Origin: Gigaspora rosea
Lineage: Eukaryota; Glomeromycota; Glomeromycetes; Diversisporales; Gigasporaceae
Assembly (NCBI GenBank): GCA_003550325.1
Contig: QKWP01000612.1
Coordinates: forward strand, 3,964 to 67,963
Direction of reading: 5' to 3'
Length of the DNA: 64,000 bases
Part shown: piece after piece, positions 56,440-64,000 of the stretch
Layout of the letters: every line of letters starts with the position of its first letter
Numbering within the stretch: position 1 is the stretch's first letter
Translations under genes and position numbers: made by a program
Notes under the pieces: model-generated
Databases searched by the model: none
Told to the model about the DNA's origin: nothing
Seen by the model: the letters and a program-made list of their open reading frames with translations, nothing else

Positions 56440-57350
56440 ACCTAAGTGTACTCTGTCGCACTATTTCCCTAACGAAACAGGTTTCAGTGGTAACCTATTA
56501 GTGACTATACCAAAAGGGCTTTTTACTCTTCTTGATAAAGCCTAACATCCCTTCTTCTACTATACTCTCTATCATCTTTAGTCTTTCTGTAACCTTTTCC
56601 TTCCACTTCTCTTTCCGTTTCTTCTGGCCTTTCGAAGCTTTGTTTTCTTCCTTTTTCTTTTTTTCCTCTGTTTTTCTTTGTGTACAATGCCATTTTTTTT
56701 CTTCCATTCATTTACTGTCTGGCAACGGTTTTTCCAATAATTTCAAAAAGACTGTTCCACGTTATGTTTAGAACATTTTCAATAATATGATTCGTTATTT
56801 TGTTAGAGTAAAGCCGTTTTTGAATTCTTTTTTGAGCCTTGTTCAAAACAAACCCTTAATTAACCAACCCTTTTCGTACGCTAATTATCTCCTCATACTT
56901 TTCTCTGAAAATTAGATTTTGCAAATCCTGATTGAACAGTCGTTTCTAAACGGCTTTTGACAGATTGTTCCAAGCATATTCTGCTTCTACCGATTGAATA
57001 CTCCACTATAAAATTTCGTAGCCTTCACATTCAGCCAAATGATCATGCACTTCCTTGGTGTCTGTATTGCAGCTTAAACAAATTGGAGATTAATATAGGT
57101 AGAGATATGATCCATTATCCGTTTCCATCTATTTTCATATTAAAATTCGCGGATTTCCATGGATTTTAATATAAAAACGGATAATGAATCACATCTCTAC
57201 ATAGGTCTGGTCTTTTTTTATTTAGTATGTCAAGAAGGTGAAGATTTTCTGACAGGCATTTGATAATAAAACAGGCTTTTTTACTTCTTTAGTTGATGAA
57301 CCTCGTATACCGGTTACTTCCTTAAGCTTCTTCCAAAATATTAACTAGCT
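56440..57350 (-). pseudogene. LINE fragment: C-terminal tail of an ORF2
   Basis: Minus-strand reading gives CLSCNTDTKEVHDHLAEC, a zinc motif like that of LINE B, then AEYAWNNLSKAV, REKYEEIISVRKGLVN, IGKTVARQ-stop-MNGRKK and a very Lys/Glu-rich end (KRKEKWKEKVTERLKMIESI). This is the usual end of ORF2 in these LINEs. It is 5'-truncated, has several stops and is interrupted by the MITE at 57101-57198. It lies in the same orientation as LINE B but is a different family member. Frame 56498-56707 is its tail. Confidence 0.75.
57101..57198. mobile_element. 98-bp hAT-like MITE
   Basis: AGAGATATGATCCATTATCC at the left, GGATAATGAATCACATCTCT at the right. Flanks ATATAGGT (57093-57100) and ACATAGGT (57199-57206) are an 8-bp duplication with one difference. 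Almost a complete palindrome around TTCGCGGATTTCC. Inserted in the LINE tail fragment. Confidence 0.85.
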
Positions 57351-58597
57351 TTTGTCGTTGTAACTATTATTATAACTATCTATATTTTAATTATTATATA
57401 TTCTTTACAGTATCATTTACATTATTATATATTATTTTAACTACTTTTGCACTTCTTCGCATCTAATTCTATTACTATATACAAAAAACTAGCCCTATAT
57501 ACTAATTTTCGTTTACTTTATAGTTAGCTATTATCTTCATTTTTTTGTTTTCTATTGTTTTCGCTTTGGCTATTTCTTTTGTTTTGGCTATAACCTTCGT
57601 TTCACTCTCTTTTTCTAAATAAAAATAAAAAACTTTTCTTAGAAGTATTGGTGTTCTTGCAAATTGCTAGAAAAATCTAGTATATTTTTGCAAAGTGCTA
57701 AAGAAGTTAAAACTAATATTTTTTTAAAGTCTGAAAAAATTACAAAGTTTCGAAGAAGTCAGAAATAAATAAAATAAAATAATTAAAAAAAAATAACTAA
57801 AAAAAAACTGAAAAAACAAAAAGTATAAGCAAACTAATAAAAAAAAATAAACAAAGCCCAAATCTTCATTTCTCTGAAGTAAGAGTTCATGTTCTTGCAA
57901 ATTCAGAAATTGCGAAAGCTATGTTAATATTCGTGCCAAATAGCAAAAAAGTCATGAAGTGACAAAAAGTCTGAGTTGGTTTTCTTGAAAAGTGCTAGGA
58001 AGTAAGAGTTCTTTTCTCACAAAGTGCCAAAATAAAATAAATTAATAAACAAATTTAAAAAAAAAACAAAAAACATAAACAAATTAGGGTGCTAACATTT
58101 ATTAGATAATATTTTAGGGGATGGGGGTCAAGAAAAATCTTACTTTAGTAAAATTTGTTTGGCTAAAATTCTATTTATAGATCTTACCTGGGGTGGGGAT
58201 AAGCCCCTATAGTAAATGGATATTACTAGTAGGTAATAAATGTCAGCACCCTTATTTAAATAAAAAAATAAATAAATTTCTAACTAAATCTTTATTTTTT
58301 TAAAGAAATGCTTTTGGAAATTTAGAAATTGCTAAAGCCATCAGTCGTGTATTCTTGCAAAGTACCAGAAGTTTGGGTTGGCTTGTGCAAGGTTTCGAAT
58401 AGTTTTTTGTTTTTTTGTAAAGTGCTAAAATAAAAATAAAATTAAAAAATTAAAAAATAAATAAATAAATAAAAATTGAAAAAAAACAAAATAAAAACAA
58501 AAAGTAAAAAAAAAACAAAATAGAAGATTTAATTATAAACAAAGATCTAATCTGATCTTGTAGTACAGAATTTGAACATCATCAAACTATTTCGAAC
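57351..58597. other. Gene-free DNA with CTTGCAAAGTGC-family repeats
   Basis: 57640-58600 is a degraded plus-oriented relative of 18180-18620 (TTCATTTCTCTGAAGTAAGA, TTCTTGCAAATTCAGAAATT, AAAGTGCTAAAATAAA, GATCTAATCTGATCTTGTAG). A small inverted pair lies at 58087-58250 (GGGTGCTAACATTTATTAGA / GTAATAAATGTCAGCACCC), probably a MITE of ~165 bp. No gene. Confidence 0.55.
58087..58250. mobile_element. 164-bp inverted-repeat MITE
   Basis: GGGTGCTAACATTTATTAGA at the left and TAATAAATGTCAGCACCC at the right pair. GGGGATGGGGGTCAAGAAAA inside has the partial inverse TTACCTGGGGTGGGGATAAG. TTA/TAA-like flanks. Inserted in the repeat around 57850-58600. Confidence 0.65.
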
Positions 58598-58822
58598 TAC
58601 AGTCAACCTTCCATAAATACAACTCATAAAGACAAACCTACAATATGTATTTAGAGAGGTTTGTATTTATCAGAAAATTTTATACATAGATATTGATTGA
58701 TATATAGCACTTAATCATTTTATATTAATTACAAAATATCATTACTGCATTATATATCGATTAAAATATTATTATATATCAATTAATTGGATAAAAATTG
58801 ATATATATCTATAATCGATATA

Positions 58823-59076
58823 TGGGGGAGCCTACAGCAAAAGAATGCTTCGGGCCAACCAATCAAATTTTGAGATATTATAGAATAGCCAAATAGCAAA
58901 TGAATATTTTTATAAAAACAATGTTTAATAGTTAAATCTATTAATAAAAAAGTACATAATTTTGTCTAATTATTTTGATACTATTATATAAATGATAATC
59001 ATATTCCAATTTTGGACATGATTTTCTCAAAATCATGTGATTGTCCTGAAGCATCCTTTTGCTGTGGGTTCCCTCA
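58823..59076. mobile_element. 254-bp MITE, ACAGCAAAAG ends, TATA target
   Basis: TGGGGGAGCCTACAGCAAAA then GAATGCTTCGGG at the left; CCTGAAGCATCCTTTTGCTG then TGGGTTCCCTCA at the right. TATA on both sides (58819-58822, 59077-59080). Relative of 19127-19280. The middle carries no ORF. Confidence 0.8.
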
Positions 59077-59169
59077 TATATCGTTTTTTATATGAAATCA
59101 TTATATATCTATAAATCGATTATAATCATAATTATTTGAAACGATATATGACGATTAGCAGATCTTTAA

Positions 59170-60600
59170 CGATTATATAGTGTTTTGACCGCATCACAAA
59201 AATTTCACCCTGGATCACCAGATAAAAAAAAAATGAAAAAAATTTTTAAAAAATTTCCTATGCCCATCTAATTCGTAATGTATCCTAGATCATAAAAATA
59301 TATTCCACAAAATAAAAAAAAAACTTAAAAAAAAAAAAAGGCCATTTTGAACAATCTTTCTTCTCTCTTTTTTTCTTTTTTCCTTTTTTACCCTCTCCCT
59401 TTTACCCCTCTTTTTCTTTTACTCCTTTCTTCCTTTTTTTTCTTTCTCTTTTTTTTTCTCTTTCTTTTTCTTTTTAATATTTTGAATATATTCAAAATAT
59501 TTTAGGACCTGGATTATATCAAAAACACGTTTGACTAATATTTTCGAAATGTTTTAATAATTTTTGATGATTGTACCACAAGATCAGATTATCAGATTAG
59601 ATCTTTGTATTTTTTTGTTTATAATTTAGATCTTCTATTAATTTTACATTGTTTTTCATTTTTTATATGTTTTTTTTGGTTTCATTTAGTTTTGTTTAGT
59701 TTCGTTTTGTTTTATTTATTTTTGTTTTGTTTTATTTTATTTATATTTTTTTTATTTTTTAATTTTTTTATTTTATTTCTACACTTTACTACTAGCACTT
59801 TGCAAGAAATCCAGTGACTTTTCAGTACTTAGTACAAGATAATTCAGCCTTTCAACACTTTGCAAGAACACACAACTACTTTCTCTAGCAATTTCGAAAG
59901 TTCAAGAACACAAGTTTTTTGCAAGTTTTTGCAAAGTTTGTTTTATTTATTTTTTCGTTTCATGTTTTTTGTTTTTGTTTTTTTTATTAATTTATTATAT
60001 TCTGGCACTTTGTGAAAACCTTCGACAATTTCTAAATTGCAAAAACACGAACTCGAAATAGAGATTTGGGACTTTGTTTATTTTTTTATTTAGTTTGCTT
60101 ACATTTTTGTTTTTTGTTTGTTTTTTTTTTTTACTTATTTTTTTAACTTTATTTATTTTATTTATCCTTACTTCTTTCGAAACTTTGCAAGAAAACGACT
60201 TGACTTTCTAGCACTTTACAAGAACACCAATTTTAATATCTCTGGTACTTTGCAAAAAGTCATGAATATGAATGAATATAACCGAATATAAGTGAATATG
60301 AGTGAAATATAATAGTTTATTTTTTTTCGTTTTTGTTTTTTTTTATTTTTTCAGTTTTGTTTTTTGTTTTTTGTTTGGTTTTTTATTTATTTTTTATTTA
60401 TTTTATTTTATTTATTCCTTACTTCTTTCAGAACTTTGCAAAAAAACAATCTAACTTTCTGGCACTTTGCAAGAAGTAGCGAATATAAGCAAATATAAGC
60501 GAATATAAGCGAATATAAAGAATATAATAGTTTATTTTTTTTGTTTTCATATTTTTAATTTTTTTTGGTTTTGTTTTTTTTGGATTTATTTTTTTTTTGG
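59170..60600 (-). repeat. CTTGCAAAGTGC repeat family, inverted copies
   Basis: 59200-60070 is the inverse of 18180-18960 (CCTATGCCCATCTAATTCGT, TTTGACTAATATTTTCGAAA, CTACTAGCACTTTGCAAGAA). From 60050 to 60530 two shorter tandem copies follow (TTTGCAAGAAAACGACTTGA and TTTGCAAAAAAACAATCTAA), with AAGCGAATATAAGCGAATAT. Non-coding. Confidence 0.7.
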
Positions 60601-60716
60601 CATTTTTTTTATAATAATATATAATATATGTAATATTTAAAATATTATATATAATAAAAAAATAAAATTTTATATTAAATAGCGAAAACTTGTGAATATT
60701 GTATATTTAATAAATT

Positions 60717-61780
60717 TTTTTTTTATTTTGAACTTAGGCAGCCTCGCCAGCACTTTTATTTAAAATTATTGTAATTGAAGCCAAAAACAAGTTTTATCTA
60801 AATTCTAAGTCTGATATTACCTGGTATTTCGTTTAATTCAACGAATTCTCAGATATGGCCTGCCGCACTGTTCCAAACCTAGTTTGAATCAGAACGCACT
60901 GCCTACTTTTTAAACCTCCTTCTCTTAGCTTCCTGAGTAGAGGTAATCTATTAGAAAAAAAACATATTACGAAATAAAATGGAAAAAATATAAAGGGGGA
61001 AGCATCAAACCCTAAACGAAAAACCCAATAAAATCAAAGTAAAACAAATAGAAAGAAAAAGAAAGAGGCAAAAGCCGCAGTACATGATAGCGTAATGCCA
61101 CTAAGCGGCATAAAAACAAAAGAAAAATCAAATATAAAACAAAAAACAAAAATCTAAAACTAATGGTAAAAATTATATAATACTGCGCAAGGAAATGCCT
61201 CGTCAAAGTATTATATGTACATAAAAAGAAAAAAGAACATTCTGGAATTTAATTCTGCAGATCTGCCTACTCCACTGTGTCACATCTTTTTACACGTCCG
61301 TTCCTGTTTACTAACTTGCATACCTTCTTCTCGATTAGGATAGGAACAACAATGCCGATCTTTTGGAGGGAGTATACCGAATTTCCCACTTTCTGACAAA
61401 AATTCCAGAAAAACTGCTTCAAGCGAGAATATGGTAGAGTGTATATGGTCGAATATGTTCTTGTAACCAAAAAACCTTAGAGAGTATATTGAAAAACTCA
61501 TTTTTTTAGTTCACCGCCTAACCGAGCTGGAATAGCTTCGTCGACGAAAGAAAACTTCCACCAGAATTTCTTGTACCAAGGGCACCCACTGCCAGTTATC
61601 TTGCACAACTGACGCTTCTAGCTTGCGTGTCAAATATATAAAGGAGTCCCCTGAATAGAAAAAGGGTGACCTTTATAAAAACCACTATTAGAACGCAGCT
61701 GGTTCGTCTTTTACTAAAAAATTTTTTGTTTTTCTTTTGTTCAAAATTTTGTACAAGTGATCGTTGGAAAGAGTTTTTTT
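60717..61780 (-). mobile_element. Short LINE-derived non-autonomous retroelement, 1.06 kb
   Basis: An exact 15-bp duplication TATATTTAATAAATT flanks it (60702-60716, 61781-61795). On the minus strand its 5' end, AACTCTTTCCAACGATCACT then TGTACAAAA, matches the LINE B 5' end. Its 3' end, AAAGTGCTGGCGAGGCTGCC followed by A-rich sequence, resembles the LINE A 3' end. No RT or endonuclease is inside; 61267-61501 has two short overlapping frames (VFLEFLSESGKFGILPPKDR) of unknown origin. It is likely a deletion derivative mobilised by a LINE of this family. Confidence 0.8.
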
Positions 61781-62429
61781 TATATTTAATAAATTAAAAT
61801 ATTATATAATAATAATAAATAAAAAAAAATTTATAATTAAATTGCAAAAACTTGCAAAAACTTGTGAAAACCTGTAAAATGTTCAAAAAAGCATGATTAT
61901 GTGAATATAATAATTATTAATTAATATCATATCAGATATATATCAATTAATATCGATATATATCGATTACTATTACTCTCAATAGAAATCGGCAGGGGTG
62001 ATGGATATTGATATATACCTTACCAGTTAGTAATCGATATATATCTATATATAAAATTTGCTGATGTTTAGAGAGAGCCAATTAAATTGTACAGTTAGAC
62101 CTCCATAAATGCAACCTCCATAAATGCAATACCTCCCTAAATGCATATTTTTTTCTATTCCGTAAAATGTTATTAGTGCTAAATGCATGTTCTATATTCT
62201 GTAAATGCACGTTCTCTTGAATAACATTTTATATCATACTAACCTCCCTAAATGCACGTGGCCAATCACATTTTAGTATTTAAGATAGGTTATACAGTTT
62301 TGGTATAAGTTACACAAACTTGATGATCTAATTTTTAAAGCTGCAATTTAATTGGCTCTCTCTAAATGCAAACCTCTCTAAATGAACGTTGTAGGCTTGT
62401 CCCTACAAGTTGCATTTATGGAGAGTTAA

Positions 62430-63575
62430 CTAGGACCCTGAAGAACTCTGATATAACTCAGATCCAGACTCAAAATTTTAATATAACTTTATACACTTAA
62501 TTTTATTAAAAGCTTTATACAAAATTATCATATAAGTTCAAATTTACTATAAATTATACAATTTCAGATCTGAGTACCAGTATGATCATGTTAACCACCA
62601 AAGCCAAAAACATAATTACACAAAAAAAAGTGACGAAGAGAAAATCAGAAACCTATCTAGAAAAAAAAGGGCGGTAGTTAACCGTGTTCAAATTCAACAA
62701 CAAAATTTTTAGTTCCGAAAATAAGCTACCCACACGATCGATAAACGTTACTATATAGTAAAGTCTAAATTTTACTAAGTAAATCGATTAAAGTCGCATA
62801 AGTAACATTGTTCAGCAGATCAAAATACGCGTACCCTGAAAATTTCATACAAATCGGAGAACTTTTTATTATTTGACTTTTAATTTTTACGTTCAACGGT
62901 TTTTTTTTTATAAAAAAAAAACCGTTGAACGTAAAAATTAAAAGTCAAATAATAAAAAGTTCTCCAATTTGTATGAAATTTTCAGGATACGCGTATTTTG
63001 ATCTGCTGAACAATGTTACTTATGCGACTTTAATCGATTTGCTTAGTAAAATTTAGACTTTACTATGTAGCGACTATAATCGATTGACCAAAAATCGCTT
63101 TATAAGTTACTCCCGATTTTTTTCTGCATATTTATTTATTGTTTATAACATATTTATTTATCGTCTACAGCATATTTATTTATTGTCTACAGCATATTTA
63201 TTTATTTATTTTACTTAATAAAGTTTTGTATTCAAAAATAAGCTACCCTTTTATTGTGCTTTAAATTACTTAAAATAGTAAATAAGCTACCCACGGTTTT
63301 TTTTTGTTAAAAATCGGCAAAAAAAGGTAGCTGCAACATACGGTATATATCGATTTATATCTACTTAAAAATTTTCCCGATGTATATATAGTATCGTTAT
63401 ACAAAAAAAGATCGTACTTGTTATAAAGATCGTTTTTGTTATACAAATAAACATCTAACTTTTCAAAAAATTACCAGTTGGTTATACAAATTTAAACATA
63501 CGACATATGGAAAAATTATATATAAGTCTATACAAAGCCAGATCTCAGTATTACATATATTCTTTGGGGTCCTAG
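62430..63575. mobile_element. TTAA-flanked TIR element, 1146 bp, CTAGGACCC ends
   Basis: CTAGGACCCTGAAGAACTCT at the left, its imperfect inverse at the right ending TTTGGGGTCCTAG; similarity of the ends continues through ACTCAGATCCAGACT against AGCCAGATCTCAGT. TTAA flanks both sides (62426-62429, 63576-63579), and the MITE around it is left with a normal GAGTTAACTG end, which confirms insertion. TTAA duplication is the mark of piggyBac-like elements. No transposase inside; it contains the palindrome 62738-63084 and GGTAGCTTATTTTC-type repeats (62710-62730, 63240-63340). Confidence 0.85.
62738..63084. repeat. 347-bp palindrome (TTGTTCAGCAGATC family)
   Basis: GATCGATAAACGTTACTATA at the left against the region ending ACTATAATCGATT at the right. 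The centre is GTTCAACGGTTTTTTTTTTA then TAAAAAAAAAACCGTTGAAC near 62910. Sister of 17541-17885 with the same arm order. Confidence 0.9.
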
Positions 63576-63835
63576 TTAACTGTATCTTTAAAAATTAGAT
63601 CATCAAGTTTGTGTAACTTTTACTAAAACTGTATAACCTATCTTAAATACTAAAATTTGATTGGTTATGTGCATTTAGGGAGATTAGTATAATATAAAAT
63701 GTTATTTAAGAGAAAGTGCATTTACAGAATATAGAACATGCATTTAGTACTAATAACATCTTATAGAAAAGAAAAAACATGCATTTAGGGAGGTATTGCA
63801 TTTATGGAGGTTGTATTTATAAAGGTCTGACTGTA

Positions 63836-64000
63836 TTTCAAAAAATTAGTCTAATGCACAATTCAGGTTACAGATCTACTGATCCAGCTTGGTTTCCTAG
63901 TCCTAAAATATTTTGAAAGATATTCAAAATATTTTTAATATATTTTAAAATATTTTAAAATTACTTTCAAAATATTTTGAAAATTTGATATTTCAAAATA
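63836..64000. repeat. AAATATTTTGAAA-rich tract at the window end
   Basis: AGGTTACAGATCTACTGATC, CTAGTCCTAAAATATTTTGA, then repeated AAAATATTTTGAAA. Similar text is at 18720-18765 and 43840-43925. Continues past the window edge. Confidence 0.55.

Larger units (their letters stand above)
58671..62063. mobile_element. 3.4-kb hAT-like element, CAGMAAATTTTATA ends
   Basis: CAGAAAATTTTATACATAGA at the left; its inverse at the right is CAGCAAATTTTATATATAGA. Flanks GTATTTAT (58663-58670) and ATGTTTAG (62064-62071) both derive from the MITE sequence GTATTTAG, an 8-bp duplication with two or three changes. Subterminal ATCGATATATAT repeats occur on both sides (58680-58820, 61920-62050). No transposase seen. 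It contains a TATA-flanked MITE, an inverted CTTGCAAAGTGC repeat and a LINE-derived element. Confidence 0.8.
62092..63582 (+). mobile_element. CAGTCA-family MITE inserted in another copy and itself interrupted
   Basis: Starts CAGTTAGACCTCCATAAATG at 62092 and ends ACTG at 63582, flanked by TA (62090-62091, 63583-63584) within the outer copy. Its own sequence is 62092-62429 plus 63580-63582; the rest is the TTAA-flanked element. Orientation matches 1112-1452. Confidence 0.88.
58600..63833 (-). mobile_element. CAGTCA-family MITE, outermost layer of a nest
   Basis: The left end CAGTCAACCTTCCATAAATA is at 58600 (TA at 58598-58599) and the right end AAAGGTCTGACTG at 63833 (TA at 63834-63835). Its parts are 58600-58670, 62064-62089 and 63585-63833; they line up with full copies such as 15417-15754. 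The two gaps are filled by the hAT-like element and by another MITE. It is therefore the oldest element of the nest. Confidence 0.85.

Overview
The window is a stretch of very AT-rich eukaryotic repeat DNA. It looks like a fungal genome of the arbuscular mycorrhizal lineage (Glomeromycotina, for example Rhizophagus or Gigaspora). That assignment is inference from recalled families: RNase H-bearing APE-type LINEs with an 'AGLPGGST' reverse transcriptase segment, and a decayed kinase of the large TKL-like group typical of these fungi. I find no intact host gene, tRNA, rRNA or CRISPR. Almost everything recognisable is a transposon, a transposon fragment or a long inverted repeat, with elements nested up to about five deep.

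Layout. 1-2377: palindromes and small TIR elements. 2378-~24060: one LINE ('LINE A', minus strand), split by a Ty3/gypsy LTR element (4177-14337, a broken fossil) and by a 4.1-kb composite TIR element (15246-19370). ~24060-28850: gene-free AT-rich DNA with inverted repeats and a 529-bp TIR element. 28854-30889: a hAT-like element whose ends are rich in GGCCCGGG and whose interior holds two decayed pieces of a protein kinase gene. 31065-33542: a second hAT-like element and a cluster of nested foldback units. 34010-35125: a degenerate minisatellite. 36584-36676: an assembly gap. 37768-39752: a foldback element carrying a broken Tc1-like transposon and a hAT-like MITE. 40313-43395: more TIR elements. 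45047-47142: a tRNA-headed SINE of about 1 kb, interrupted by another TIR element. 48579-56266: a full-length LINE ('LINE B', 7.7 kb, 16-bp exact target duplication) with ORF1 and ORF2 overlapping by ATGA. 56440-57350: a LINE tail fragment. 58600-63833: a five-level nest (MITE interrupted by a 3.4-kb hAT-like element and by a second MITE, which holds a TTAA-flanked element, which holds a palindrome).

How the parts relate. Many target duplications can be read directly (TA, TTAA, 8-bp, and 14-16-bp LINE/SINE types), so insertion order can be reconstructed. Candidate novelties are a dispersed family of ~100-bp hairpins with a GGTACCATTCGAWTCGTCTC core, a TIR family that iterates GGTAGCTTATTTTC, the TTAA-flanked CTAGGACCC element, and a short LINE-derived element (60717-61780) that keeps only LINE-like ends. 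In LINE B nearly all in-frame stops are TGA, as expected of C-to-T decay.
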